Translations under genes and position numbers: made by a program
The notes under the pieces: generated by a model
Seen by the model: only the letters and a program-made list of their open reading frames with translations
Databases searched by the model: none
Told to the model about the DNA's origin: nothing
Shown here: positions 1 through 12,900 of the stretch, piece by piece
How positions within the stretch are numbered: the first letter of the stretch is position 1
How the letters are laid out: each line of letters opens with the position of its first letter
NCBI GenBank assembly: GCA_030248225.1
Contig: JASANE010017458.1
Location: 1 to 64,000, forward strand
Reading direction: 5' to 3'
From: Trileptium ribeirensis
Lineage: Eukaryota > Nematoda > Enoplea > Enoplida > Thoracostomopsidae
Length of the DNA stretch: 64,000 nucleotides

Positions 1-983
1 CCGCATTCTTTGTTATAACAGGGATCAAAAATAGGAGCAATCGAAGATTGAGGTACAAGTCCAGGAACCGGTCCTTTCAATGACAAACATTTAACTATAA
101 CCAATATATATCTATTAACGGGCGTCGCTAGTATAATTAAAAAACATTTAGACCAAATTAAAAAATTAAAATGAAGCAGCTAAAAATTGAAGAAAAGCTC
201 AATTTAAAAGGCGTCCTTGAGGGTTCTTGAAAGATATATATACAATAGAAATTGAAACGTTCTCAAAGAATAAAATTAAACGACTCCACTTAACTTGACA
301 ACGAGCTTACAGGAATAAGAACAAATTTGATAGAAATCACTTGAGTCACTCGAGTGAAAACCACAACTCAGAATCATCCCCGTGTGAGGTTCGCTATCTA
401 TTGCTTGACATTTGCTTTACGGCAGGCAAGTCCTGAGTACACATTCGGGGGTGTTAACTATATGCAGGAACTGTCAGACTGGATGCATTTGATTACTATA
501 AAGAACCAGTTGGTGTAGCACGTAATGCTCAAAATCCATTTCCTGAAATTTAAGAAAAGTTTCATTTGTGGACCACCAGATATTCTTTTAAATCCCAACT
601 ATTCCTTGACATTTAAAAGATAATTGTTCCAATTTCTCTAAGATAACTCTTCAGACTGTGCATATATATACTGTATGAAGTTATGATTTTCAATGTTCTA
701 TCTTCTAAAATGCCGCCACTACTTAGAAGCATGCTCCAGTTGTCGTCCCAATGGACTTTGGCTAGTCGTGAAGGCTGATAGAGCATTGAAAATGATAGCT
801 AAAACTTGATACAGTATGCGCAGTTAAAAGAGTTTGCAGCAGGATCTCCTGCAACCGAATCCAGCGTCACTTTTGTTTTCTAACAACACCGCTGACGTCC
901 TGCGCCCCTGTTCGGAACAAAAATGCTGTTCTTGTGGCTTCTTACTACGCTAGCGTTTCAGCCCAAGTTGATAGAATCACGTG
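1..983. other. AT-rich non-coding stretch
   Basis: No open frame of note, no splice-bounded block and no tandem repeat recognised. It precedes a LINE remnant and may include more of that element, too decayed to read. Confidence 0.4.
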
Positions 984-1440
984 ATATAGTGATCTAGCCT
1001 TCCAAGCTAGAGGCCTGGCTTTGGATACCGACTGGGCCATAATAAAGATTAGTCGGGGATTTTTTTTTCATTTTTCTGAACGCGACATGGATCCAGTGGG
1101 TCGGAGTATGGCAACAATGAGAATTGCTGTGCAAGGCAATTTCATGAACCATTTGAAAAATCTGAAGACTGAAGATAATGATCAGTGTAGAAGGTGTGGT
1201 AAAGATTTGGAAACTGCAAAACACTTGACTTTTTAATGTAGTAAATTAACAGATTTAAGACTGAAATTGTTTGGGTGTGGAAGTTTGGATATTTTCCACG
1301 GCTATCAACTAAAATTGACTAAATTACAAGGTTTCTAGGATAGGATTAGATTTTAGATACTTCAAACAGATTTGGCTTACTGAAAAGGACCTAAAGTCCA
1401 ATCAGATTATAATAATGCCTATTCCTGTCATTCATTCATT
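984..1440 (+). mobile_element. LINE ORF2 C-terminal remnant with zinc knuckle
   Basis: The plus strand reads MDTDWAIIKISRG, then a basic stretch and a cysteine knuckle CRRCGKDLETAKHLTF followed by a stop and CSKL. The pattern C-x2-C-G-x4-E-T-x2-H-x4-C is typical of the extreme C-terminus of non-LTR retrotransposon polymerases of the I/Jockey/R1 kind, downstream of reverse transcriptase. After a degraded tail with several stops the segment ends in an ATTC-rich run at about 1430-1441, like the simple-repeat tail of such elements. Only the 3' end is present, as expected from 5' truncation during target-primed insertion. What is seen is the knuckle; the clade is inference. Confidence 0.5.
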
Positions 1441-2639
1441 CATGGTACGAATACTCGAGCTTAAATCACGTCTGACGCTTGCTCGTTGCCTCTACTCCCT
1501 AGCGTAGTTAGAACAAGCAGAGTTGTTCAGGGATATGCGTGTAGTAGTACCGCTCCAACTAGCCTTCCAAGCTAAAAAACCAGCTTCGTCGCTGATCATA
1601 TCATTGAAAATCGCACTATTTCGAATCACTCCTGGCAAAACATATTTGTGGCTGCTTTGTAGAAACAAGTCTTTTGGATATGCTGCTGAGTGTTTGGTGA
1701 ACAAAGTAGACACTTACATGGCTAATGTCAAGCCCGCCTAACAGAGAGGGAAAACGTGAATACTACAGGTGGGAAAAAATTAAGGTTCAATTGTGAACCC
1801 GAGCCCAGGCTAAACTTAGGTTCAGGCTTACCCTGTACCGGCCCGAGAGGCCCCCCGAAGACAGTGATGTTGCCCTTGTTTCAAATAAAAAAGTAATGTG
1901 GCAGGAGGGAAACCCCAGCGGTCTCGCACTCCCTCCCCCGATGTCCCGTATTTCATCCGAGGCGCCGCCTCTCTCTCCGATGCCAAATAAGCCGCAAAGA
2001 CCTTTCACCATTGAGGTACCCGCATCATCTCATGCCTTGAAATTCATTCTCCTGGGTGATCACATATGATGAGCGAAAAATTCAAGGTTGTTTGGAAAGT
2101 GAAGCGCCTGTGGTCGAGGAGCACTAAGTCTGTCTCTGGGCTTGGCCATAGGGTCAGAGACACAAGATATTCCATACATTTAAAATAGGATCATTCTAGG
2201 GGAGTTGACATTACCCCCTTACCTATAATCGTTACCTCGCAAATCAACTGGAATTGAAAACAAACCAAAATATATTCTTCACACCATAAATGAAACACAA
2301 AATAATCCAGTTATTGGAGCGGCAAATAAAAGGCCATTTATATTCTATAGTGCACATGATTGATCTTCTCTACTATAGCGTTATATTCGTCCAACGTTGA
2401 TAAATGTATATTACCGTAAATATATAATGGATAATAAAAGAATTCTACATATATATTTATTAAGAGCCATTTTACCATAATTTACGACCGTCTGGATTCG
2501 CAGTAAGGAAACACTAACAGAGTGATTTACTGCAAACCATATAGATTTATATTAAGAAATACAACAAAATTCTGAATTAGATACAGCAAACTAATCGATA
2601 AACATAGAAAGAAGGTGAATACCGCTACTTACATCTGAT
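1441..2639. other. Non-coding stretch with a GC-richer segment
   Basis: Positions 1790-2010 are clearly more GC-rich than their surroundings and contain short purine/pyrimidine blocks. No protein family is recognisable in any frame. The rest is AT-rich and featureless. Confidence 0.3.
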
Positions 2640-3350
2640 TCATTTGTGCCAATCAAACTTCAAGTGACTTGAGAAATCTACCAGGAGTTTCCGAGATGTG
2701 TTTGGGTTTCTGGCTCTGCCTAGAGCTTTGTTATCAGGCAGTTCAGGTAGAGAGTTCCATGTATCAATAAAGCGAGTTCAGAAAAAGTGTTTGGATTTGT
2801 TTGTTACAGGCTTTGGTTTAATATATAATTTCAGACCATGACAACTCAGATTTGAATGTTAAAACCGAAAGAATTCTTTCATGCTTACGTCGGTAGGATT
2901 ATACAAACATTTTAAAACCATTTGCGAATCCAAATGGAGACGCTGCTCCCCTAATGATTTCAGTTGCAGGTAGATAAGGCGACATATGTATGGTCTCGCC
3001 GCAATACCTGCCTTGGCACACAACCTACGAGTGAAATCTCGCTGAACTTGCTCGATAGCATCGATATCATTTAAACAACGCTGTGACCAATTTTGACTGA
3101 ATATTCAAGCAGTGGTCTTACGTAAGTTGTATAACCTCGGACAAGGAGTGTTATGTTACTTGTTAAACAGTATATTTATAATACGATAGGCTTTTTTTTT
3201 TGCAAATAAACCTACAGTGTCTTGAAGATTTAAGTGATTTTGTTATGACATCAAGGCCTTTGTAAGAATCAACTTGTGGGAGAGTTTCGATTTTAAGTAT
3301 GTGTTGGGGTTATTCATGCCCAGATTTTGATGTAGGAAAATTTTTGATAT
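2640..3350 (-). mobile_element. LINE reverse-transcriptase C-terminal remnant
   Basis: On the minus strand, positions 3100 down to 2880 read AIDAIEQVQRDFTRRLCAKA, then RPYICRLIYLQLKSLGEQR and a segment ending YNPTDVSMKEFFR. This matches the post-reverse-transcriptase module of CR1/Jockey-like LINEs, where the motif IExVQRxFTRRL precedes LxLxSLxxRR. Stops and frame changes interrupt it, so it is a fossil. The copy at 7.7-8.3 kb covers the same protein region with different sequence, so two separate insertions are present. Confidence 0.6.
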
Positions 3351-5262
3351 CAGATATCAGCCCAAGTCTCTAATTGGTTAAGGGAGTGTTGACTCAAAAC
3401 AAGTATATAATTATTTAGGTTGCTGTAGACGGCTTTTCTAAAATCGAATACAAATGAGCTACTTCTTTTCCGCGACTGGGTTTGGCCCACTAATTTGAAC
3501 TCAATAGATAAATTATCTGATGTTACAAAGGTTCGCTTTCCCGAATATAGAATAGATTTAGTTGAGATACAAAACCCTGCGGCCAAAATCCCAGCTTAAA
3601 TATTCCCCAGAAAATCTCGCCCCACCCTAAACTTCAGAAAGTAATCTGCGCCGCTTGGGACCACCTCGTATTCGATAAGGCCAGGGGCCTTCATAAAACA
3701 AACCCAATGCTGATTGTTGTTTCAATATAATAATTATTTACAATACACTCTCGAAATTTCTCGCGAAACCCGCACGTCATACATAAGCAATTGTTTTCCC
3801 AAAAAACTACCACATTAAGCAGTTATAAATAGAGAAAGCGGGAGCGTTTGACGGTGATCAGACACACTCTGGTGCAAGCGGTAGCCATGTCATTTATCAG
3901 TGATTTGCTGCTGTTGTATTCAGCACAGTACGGCTAAACGGACCAATTTAAATAAGTTAATCAATAAATATATTAAGACATTGACAAAAGCATTAAAAGT
4001 ACCCACGTTAAACGCCCAGATCTCACGGGATTATCACGAAGCCCATTTTATCTTTGAAAGAACAAGGGTAAATCTAGTATGTTCATGCTCATAACAGATA
4101 GGTGCTACATCAAGTAGATTTGGGCGAAACCTTTGGTACTATGCTGAGTTGAACCCGGATTGGCTGATTGGAAGCGCCAAGCACTAGTTACTAACCATTT
4201 TGGAGCTGTTATTGAACGGCTTAAGGATTCTGTCAGCAACATTATTGGTCAAACACACAAATATCCCCGCGTTGATACAAGACCATCGCCTTTGATCTCA
4301 AAGATTACCAAATCCAAACCCCAGCCACGTTGACACCAGCAAATCCAGATCTCCATGTTTTCTAAAAACTCAACAACAGCATTCAAACGTGAGGGATCTG
4401 TATTGGGAGGTTCAAGGTGTGGGTATTTGGATTTGATGTTCTAAAAACATGTTGGTTGAAAGGCATTAGATGATCCGAGGAATGTCGGTCATATATCGTC
4501 AATAAAGTTGGAAACGGGAGCGTGGCTCGGCAGGTAAATACGGCGAAGCTTGAAGAGGGCTCACAGAACAAACGTCACCACGCCGTGGACTTCTATCTCA
4601 CTTGGTTCATTTGCTATATAAAAATTAAAAATAATAAAAAAACATTTGTGAAGCGCTTTGTTCGCAGAAGCGTGACAAAAGCGCTGGGCATGAATGCCAA
4701 AATAGAAGTTTTATCCGTTTGTTTCGTTGTCTCACCAAGCACTTCTGCTGACGGCTCAAAAATGAGTGCTTATTCGCGCTGGACCCATTTGCAGCTCCGC
4801 GATACTGTGCCGTCACGAGCGTAATCATGAGCTGAAAAGTAGTTCGAAGGGTCCTTGAAATTATCACGCCCTGTGGGTGGTTAGTTTCAGCTGTATGGTG
4901 TAAAAAAAGAAATGGAAACTCTTATCGGATATCCGACATGACAGGTATCCCAGCAGGCTACAAGCTGGAGGGTTTTAGATCTCGGCGACCTCCGGCGTGT
5001 TATTTATCTCGCATGCCTACTGAAGCTTAAGCTGCACTAAGTCCAGCAAAAAACATATCAGAACCAGCAAATGGTGTGATCGATAGCCCGCTTACGGCTG
5101 TTGGTGTAAATGGTAAACAAAGTCGTAAATTTTAAGGCTTCAAAGAAAATCTAAAAAGCTTTACCCAAAACTTTTCTACTCTTTTCTGTTTTTGAAAAAC
5201 ATTTTTCGTGCCAAAGCTAAAAATAATGAGCTGCAATTTGTAATATATTACAACTTTTTTAC
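3351..5262. other. Non-coding stretch, weak promoter-like TATA
   Basis: A TATAAATA box lies at 3824-3831 on the plus strand, but no convincing open frame follows. The ORFs at 3900-4094 and 4522-4824 have no recognisable family and no codon pattern that sets them apart from background. Otherwise AT-rich and unassigned. Confidence 0.25.
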
Positions 5263-5477
5263 GGGACACATCGGTATATATTTGACAGCCAGATAGCGAT
5301 TTTCGGGCTGAGCCTTCAATTTTGAATAGCAAGGGGCAATGGTTTCGGGTTTTTCCTCGAATCGCTCCATTCGCTTTGTCAAAATAAGCAGTCGAAATTC
5401 TATACATATTTAATTGCGACCTTATCGTATACTGCCCATTACTCGGACTATACTTAACAGAACCCCATGACACAAAT
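5263..5477 (-). CDS. Candidate internal exon, unknown protein
   Basis: A 215-bp block on the minus strand is open in one frame for 71 codons. It sits between an acceptor (T-rich tract then ATCATCGCAG) at 5478 and a donor (TGTCCC then GTAAAA) at 5262. It begins with the last base of a codon and ends with the first base of the next. The peptide starts FVSWGSVKYSPSNGQY and continues through a basic region to GCQIYTDVS. I do not recognise the family. The support is an unusually long open frame for this base composition plus two good splice signals. No neighbouring exon with matching phase was found. Confidence 0.3.
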
Positions 5478-7073
5478 CTGCGATGATATTGCATAAATAA
5501 AAAATATGACTACTATTTAGCCATTTTTCTCGAAAAATTTATAGTCGGCAGGCGAATATTTAATTAAATCAATATGCAATAGCGACGATAATAGCATGGA
5601 TTGATTAGTTGGTCGTTAAAATCTATCAGATGGCTATTAATATCTCTCTCTGCCAAAAAAAGTTCATTTTTGTTTGATAAAATCTTTCGAATTCCTCTAA
5701 AGGCTACTAATGTGTCCGAATATTTGCCAGAACAATCTGAAATCAAACATTGTCAAACTCAATACGTTTCATATAGACCTAAAACGTTGTATTCCATGTT
5801 CAGGTAAAAATATTCTATGAACACAATGTGGTGATTGAACTGAGTTTCAATATATATTACTTAGGCTAAATCCGGCGAAATATGACTGAACTTGAAATAA
5901 ACCAACGCTTTTCAAAGCAAATCAATAAACAAGAGAAATTAAGGCGTACGAATAACGATAATGCCGAGATTTATTTTGCATTTGAAATGCGGAAACCATG
6001 ATTTTGGAGCCGACATGGTGGGCATCTTTTTCTCGAATTCTAACCTGTTGGGTAAAACTGGAACGACCAGACACAGCCACTGATCGGGAAGGGAATCATG
6101 AACCGTGCCCACGACGTCTGCCCATTCTGATTTTCCCGTCTGCGTAAATAACATTCCTATACACTACGTGATTATAATCCCAAATTTGGTTAAATAATAG
6201 CCAAATTCCGCGTGGGTTTGTCTATTTGTTCAGGCGGAATAAATAAAATTCCGTCCATTCCATGTGCCCCAGTTGTTATTATGTTGGAACAATGATTTTA
6301 GAAAATTAAATTGGAATGGAAGCTAATTACCCAGCGATTCAGCAAATTCAACAATGTAAGGTTTCTGTGAAATTTCCAGCTAATCATGGCTGCCCCGACA
6401 GTGGCTGTAAAAATTAAATCACGCATAGGCGAACATGATCACTCACGTTTTTAAGGACTCACAGCATTTAGGACCCTAACTGATCATGCTTTCCCGAGCC
6501 ATGACACTGACTGGTGCAATACTCAAACAATATTGTTGCGCTCACATACACTGCATCTCATTCGACGAAAATCTGCGTTGGTATTTGGATAGTACAGTGG
6601 CGATTGAATAGTTTATTGTAAACTCTTAACTTGAACCAGACTTCAAAGATTGCCTTATGTGATGAGTTCAAACGAGAGCGATAACACAAAGCTTTGAACT
6701 AATAAATCTGCGGCATTGTTCAACTATATCTATTTTGTGTAGCAAATTTGGAATTCAGCTGAAAAGAACAAACAGTGCATGATGATAGCTATAAATCTGC
6801 AATCTTACAAAAAAGCCATCGACCCAACCTAATCTATGTGTAAACGAGAACTTCTGGGTCATTCCGATTAGCCCGATAATCGCTAATATTAAAGAAACAG
6901 TGATGATTTTGGAGCCATTCGACTAAGCTCGAACGACGCTGTTCAGAAACACAGCTAAAATTGTCGAAATCGTTGGCAACAAAAAATAGAGAATTTGTTT
7001 CTATTTTCCAGTTGCCAATGGTTCCCAACCTTTGAGTTATGTCATCATTACAAGTTTTGTTGTTCGGAATCGA
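5478..7073. other. AT-rich non-coding stretch
   Basis: No splice-bounded coding block or recognisable repeat. Short ORFs on both strands look like chance. Confidence 0.35.
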
Positions 7074-7312
7074 TGTTTAATTTTGCAAAGATGAAATTGC
7101 TAGATCATTTGCGTATTGTTTTGTTTTCGTTCGTTGTGTTCAATATCCGTGTATTCAATATTGTTTGTGGTATTGCAGCTCTAGGCTACGTCGTCCTAGG
7201 GGAGTTTAGTCCCACCGTGGATTACACACGAACTAACTACACGTTACTACAAGATACACCAATGCAAGCACCACAGGCTACTTATTTTGCGATGTTATTC
7301 ATAAGGCTTTAA
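7074..7312 (+). CDS. Tetraspanin-like N-terminal segment (partial)
   Basis: The frame reads MFNFAKMKLLDHLRI followed by a long hydrophobic helix VLFSFVVFNIRVFNIVCG, then IAALGYVVLGEFSP and a hydrophilic tail with an N-x-T site. The layout is a short basic cytosolic start, a first membrane helix with F-N and C-G-I-A-x-L-G, then the first extracellular loop. It resembles the N-terminus of tetraspanins, four-helix membrane scaffolding proteins. The second methionine (7091) is the more tetraspanin-like start. No obvious donor ends the block and the frame closes at 7312, so it may be a pseudogene or a chance hydrophobic ORF. No other tetraspanin exons were found nearby. Confidence 0.28.
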
Positions 7313-7379
7313 TGTGTCACCACTAATAATTCAGACATTTTATTTCACACACTACAACAAAGTATAAACTCATTGACAA

Positions 7380-7450
7380 CCGGAACTCGGCGTCAGGAAT
7401 CGAATCCGGATTGCAACCGGCGTAAATAATCTACTTGCCAATCTGGTGTG
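7380..7450 (-). ncRNA. tRNA-like (possible SINE promoter) segment
   Basis: The minus strand contains a box-A-like TAGCACACCAGATTGGC followed about 30 bases later by a B-box-like GGATTCGATTCC, the spacing of an internal RNA polymerase III promoter. A full cloverleaf with a paired acceptor stem does not form by eye, so a tRNA-derived SINE remnant is likelier than a working tRNA gene. Confidence 0.3.
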
Positions 7451-7689
7451 CTACGCAACCCAGCAAAGCGAGCGAATATAACAACGCACCTGCAAACTAG
7501 CCTATTATCAAGTCAAAGTTTATTGAACATCAAGATTACGTGCTACAGATATAATACATTGCACAGCGAAATAGTCGATAATAAATTTGCAAGTCTGAAT
7601 ATGCAGCAACCGAGAATATTCAATAAAAAGGTTAGAAACGGGGACGGGTCCTACTCTAAGTTCCGGTTATAGTAGAGATACCTATTCAA

Positions 7690-8330
7690 GTTGATGTCCT
7701 TTTCCAACTGATTCTTAAAAAGTTCTTAAATTCGCTGTACATACGACTGAGCTAGGCAAATAGTTCCATGTATCAACATGCCGCAGAACAAAGTTATTTC
7801 TTGCTGTATTGGTGTGCCACTTACGTTTTACCAGTTTTTTTACCGTTTCCTTGGGTACTGGTATTTTGCGGGAACATGAAAAGGTTTTGACAAGCATTTA
7901 CATCTCCGTTCAGACATTTAAAAATCATGCAGAGGTCAGCTCGCAGACGCCACAACTCTAAGGGTTCCAGGTTGTAAGCTCGTATGCGTTCTTTGTAACT
8001 TATAGTGTCACCGTTGTTTCTATAATTTAGTCTTCGAGTAAAATATCTCTCTACGGGTTCAATTTTGTCTATCTCCATTAGGGATGTGGGTGACCAGACT
8101 GACGATGAATATTCCAAAAGGGGTCGAATATAGAATTTATAACAAGGCAGTAAGGCATGTGGGTCACACTTTATAAAACAACGAAATAGCATGTTTGCAA
8201 TACGATACGCCTTGGAAATGATTTCATTTATATGAGATTTAAAGTTTAGATCGTAATTAACTATTACACCCAAATGTTTTACTTGATGCAAAGTGTTATA
8301 TACAAAGTGCAAACGTTATACTTCATACTA
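7690..8330 (-). mobile_element. LINE reverse-transcriptase remnant
   Basis: The minus strand has a long open stretch from 8312 that reads VKHLGVIVNYDLNFKSHINE, then ISKAYRIANMLFRCF and YIRPLLEYSSSVWSP, then VERYFTRRLNYR and LEPLELWRLRADLCMIFKCL. These are the ordered C-terminal reverse-transcriptase motifs of CR1/Jockey-type LINEs: LGV..D..L.F..HI, then the RP.LEY...VW.P motif, then E..Q..FT.R, then LG...L..RR...D....+K. The frame changes near 7860 (the open frame from 7897 continues it), so it is not functional. It is the best preserved LINE copy in the window. Confidence 0.75.
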
Positions 8331-9279
8331 TATACTCAAAACTCAAGCAAGACAACACACAATATGCAATACAATACAATAAATTCAGTTACTATAGTAC
8401 ATACGAGACTTTACATTTACTGCAGTGCACTGATATCAGTTTTCAAGTTTTAACTGTGGCTGCTGAATCGCTTTGACGGACACTCCTTTCGCTTGTGAAA
8501 TAGGCTCGATCATTGGTACCGACGGTTTGGTTCAAACTAAGCTTGCCATTTCGCTGAAACTAGGTTCCTTACAGGAACAGTCCAACACCGCTTTCGTCAT
8601 CAGTAATCCCGAATTTAATAAAAAACGATTCTCAAATACAACATATTTGTGGGTTTTATAGCATCTAAATTGAAAAAACAAAGAATACTTCAATTCCTGG
8701 ACTTAAGATTCTTCCTGAAGCAGACGGAAGACTTTGATACAAAAAAACGAAATAGCTAATATCCACTTAGTTAACGGCTCAATTCGGGACTAGCGTCATG
8801 TCCTGTTTTGCCTGGCTGATGGCCCGCATCGCTAGAATGAGCACAATTTGCGGTGGGCGCATGACCCTGTCAACGGGATGGGGAGAGACCCGCTCACGCG
8901 GCTACATTGATCATGCTTTTCAAAACAATATCTAAGACCATTGATTCCTTCCAATGATCAAAAAGACGAAAACTTTCCAAATTTACAAATCCTGTTTTGC
9001 CTGAAAACAAACGTGTTATCTCATGTGGCTTATATATGGTCGTAAGCAGGCAACAAACCTCCAAATCCTGTTTACGAGCCAAATGACTCCAAATTCTCTA
9101 GGGTTACCGGATATCTTTTGAAGAACCGTGTAAAATATGTTGTACAACAAGGCGGCGTATTTTTACCTCTACTTAGCAATCAAGTTAGAAATCGTGTCGC
9201 ATATACCCTAGTCAGCTCATACTGTATATAGATATATTATAGGTCGTCAGCTTAGAGGGTACATGATCTCGGCATGGGG
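8331..9279. other. Non-coding stretch
   Basis: AT-rich with a short CAATA-rich run near 8360-8385. No gene or repeat family assigned. Confidence 0.3.
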
Positions 9280-9920
9280 GTGGCCAGGAGGTCACCAAAT
9301 ATTTCGGGTCTGTCCGGTTAACCTCATCAGCCCAAATTTGGTCAATTCTAAGAATACAGCGATAATTTTGGCACCATTCGACTCACTGGTTCTGAAAATA
9401 CCCATTTCGGCCATTTTATAACATTTTTCGATTTTTTCAGTTTATTTAGCAACCCAAATTGTTGAAAATTTTTTCTAGATAAATTGTTTTTATATAATAT
9501 TGGAACCGCATAGCCCAGGAGCCAAATCGTAGTAAAACCAGCTCAATCGGTTCACTTATTAAGGAGTTATTTCCATTTATGCGATATCCTAAGCCTTACA
9601 CTAAGCCTATGTCGTTATCCATGAATCGGGTGGGCTGATTTTACCACCATTCAACTCAACTTGTCAATGCGCTTCGAATGGATTTATCGACAAAATATTT
9701 TTTTTTTAATTTTAGGTATTTATATATGCCAAGAGAGCCAGAAAAAAATTGAAAAAAAATGTCATAAAAATGGCCGAAATGGGTATTTTCTGAACAAGCT
9801 CATTTTCTGAACCAGCTAAGTGGAATCGTGCTAAAATTAAGGTTGTAACTTCAAAATTGACCCAATTCGGTTTAAGGGGGAGAAGGGCTAACCGGCAAAA
9901 CGTAATATTTCCTTCGTCTG
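9280..9920. mobile_element. Fold-back/MITE-like element with Merlin-type arms
   Basis: Two arms, about 9290-9440 and 9755-9915, are inverted copies of each other. Both contain the motif GAAAATACCCATTTCGGCC preceded by GGTTC, and both carry CCGGTTA near the outer side. The arm sequence (TTTTGAAGTTAC, then GGTTCAGAAAATACCCATTT) is also the core of the long inverted repeats of the Merlin element at 25.2-31.7 kb. The loop of about 300 bp has no transposase frame. I infer a non-autonomous derivative mobilised by a Merlin-type transposase. The outer limits are uncertain by tens of bases. Confidence 0.55.
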
Positions 9921-12900
9921 CCGAGACGTTCTTTATACGTTTACCATTTTCAGTTCTAACATTTGAAATTTTGCCATCAGCCAAAATTTTAGGTGCACCG
10001 TGTAAATATGGCTTAGAAGGTAACCCCATACTCCGCTATAGTACCTATGAATATATATATAGATTGTTGCAGCAGGGGTGCCATCACACTTTCGTGTTTT
10101 AGTTTTACTTTAGTGCTTTCAGTCGCAGCTGACGAATTTCTCGATTGCTATGGCTTTGATCGATTCCAAAAACCCACCGTTTAAAATTTACCCAATGTTT
10201 TTTAATTAAATATACTACTCTTTTAAACGACTATCGTAAAACTTGGCCACGTCAGAGAATAAGCAGTTTTCACGTGAACTGACCAACAAATTTCACGAGA
10301 CATTCAAAGCTCAGTTCCTACTGCCTTTATCAGCAACCGCTATCAACTACAATTATAGTTACGGCCCAATTTAAAGCGTTTAAGTAAACTGTTTTGACAC
10401 GCAAAGTCGTAAAATAAGTTTGTAAAAGAAAAATATCGGACGCTTAACAATCATAAATGTTATCAGTAAATACAAATCCCAATGGGTGACGTTTTCACCA
10501 CCAATATTATATCACAATTGGTATTGAGAATTATAATTAAAGTCAAGCAGCTCAACAAATAAACAATCTAGTCCAGTTTGCAAAAGAACCAACTGCTGCG
10601 ACACTAAGTGTGTGGCGCGGCTGCAATTTTGGGGACCAACGCCATAATAATGGCATTTATAACGCGCCTTTTTCGCAAAGCTAAGTGCACAACTACATTT
10701 CATTACGAGTCGAAAGCAAAAAATTGCGAAAACTATACAAGGATACTGACAAAAATGATACTAACGATATAATTCAGGATCATGACCGTCTGCGGCAGAT
10801 ACTACAAACGTGTTTCGAGCAACACTTCCTAGAATTAAATCCTTCTAAAACGAAATAGGGATCTTTCGGCAGTAAAATCTACATGAAATATCATTTGTCC
10901 GAGCTTGCATGTACTGGGACTTGTCAAATCCATCAAATGGCCGGGGCGAGTCACTGGTTACAATAACCCACTACATATCAGCCTGCCCGGCAGCCGTCTA
11001 CTTTCTCTGAGGCGATGGCTTCATTTCACTGGGCGTGTTGTATCGCTCATACGAATTCAAGATCACATCACCCCGATTTTATGACAATTATCAACTGTTC
11101 TTTACAGACAAAAAGCAACTCTACACTGGAGTACTGTCGTAAAATTGGGAAAAAGTTCAACTGACATCTGATTTATATTAAACCTAGTTTGACTGATGTT
11201 CCGAAGGGCAGCCGCTGTTTGGAATATGGTAGATTACAGGTTAACATTGTGTGACCGAGTAAGATAAAATCCTTCTTTTAATGTAATGCTCGTCCACATT
11301 AGACCAGCAGAATTTTGTGGAAAGTTAAAGACATTTGTGTGAGGCTTAAGCGCTAATAGAAATCGGTGATGCATCGATCTCTTTAAAGGATTTTAAATTT
11401 CGTGAAAGCAAAAATTATTCGCTAAATATATTGATAGCCACAAATCTAACAATGACGATCTTCCTACACGATACTAACCTGTTCACTCTAAATACTTTCT
11501 ATAAAGTTGAAAACAAGTTTCTTTTATTTTTTGTTTTCTTTTAAAATTCAAAGAACTATTCCTTGCAATTTCAAACATAATTCTTAACAAGATTACATTC
11601 TTTGTAATTTCAACGAATAGTTTCTGCTGAATTGAAAAAATATACAAAATTGGAAAAATCAAACAAACTTGTTTTAAATTTCATGAAAAACTATTTTCAG
11701 AATATGGAAGAGTCTGGACCAAAATCACCACGAGCTTAAAAATGGGTGAGCCGTCTGCTGGAGATGCATCGCATAAAGATGTAATGGGAATCGTAATTTC
11801 TGATTGACAAAACACGAGGTTATACATTTAGGCCAATGTAACATTTAGTGGTGGAAGTGAAATACATGCTACTCCGTTATCGATATACTAAGCCTTCGCT
11901 AAGCTACCAATATGAGCCATATTACTAAGGCTAAGTCAAGGCAACTGCCGCCCTCCAACTATAAGCTTTTGGCAAATATAACATGCGGCCTTTCAAAGTC
12001 ATATGGGCCGACTGGATAGACCCGTACCTCTGCTATGGTTATAATCCTGTGTTTGCAGTTCAGGTCCATCAAGTCCATGAAAAGTTTCATTCTGCACGAC
12101 GATGATACAATGCCTTGATCAAGTTTGTGCTTCTTGCCGTGTATTGCTAACGTCAGGAACCTGCTCTGCTTTCCCCAAATGACATAAAGCCTTGCTAACA
12201 TACTCCAAACTATAGTCTGCTCTATAAAACCATCCATATCCAAACGCCATAGTGACCACAGACGGTTCCAGCCTTCATTTGTCGTGTACTCCTATTCCTC
12301 CATTCATGGATCGTATTTTCCGATAATTGCTATTTTCTTATTTACAACGGCCGTTCCATCCTGATTATCAGTCGCGTCTAAATGACATCAATTAATCAAT
12401 GAAGACATTTAAATTTATTTTGCAGTGGAATTGAGTCGTCTCGAAAATAAAGTATAGTGTATGCGGTCAGTAACACCTGAGGAACAAAAAAAGCAACACT
12501 CGATCACACAGTTATATAAAGGACATTGCCGATTCCCAAGGATTGCTGGCTCGATACCACCCCTGGGGATTAAGCACCTTCGTACAATCAACCATGCACC
12601 ACAGATTTTACTTTTGAAAAAAAAAACCTTATATTGCTTCCCATGTTCGTTGTAAACCATTCTGTACCATTGCTGTCGCTCGTGGCGCTTTCTTTATATA
12701 GCGCAGTCCAATAGGGGAAGCCTCGCTACAACGAGGCATGGAAGAGTTTTTTTCAATGAATATAATTAATCATATAAACCATTGGCTTCATGAATCGAAT
12801 TAATCAGTAAACCGCTTGAAATATGATATGGTCGGAGCTATGACCACATTCCCAGGCAGCGGAGTTCCAAAAACAAAGGTTAAAAATATTTTCGCACGTC

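Noticed and set aside
1787..2011. Gene in the GC-richer block near 1.9 kb
   Set aside because: The 74-codon minus frame has no splice context or recognisable family.
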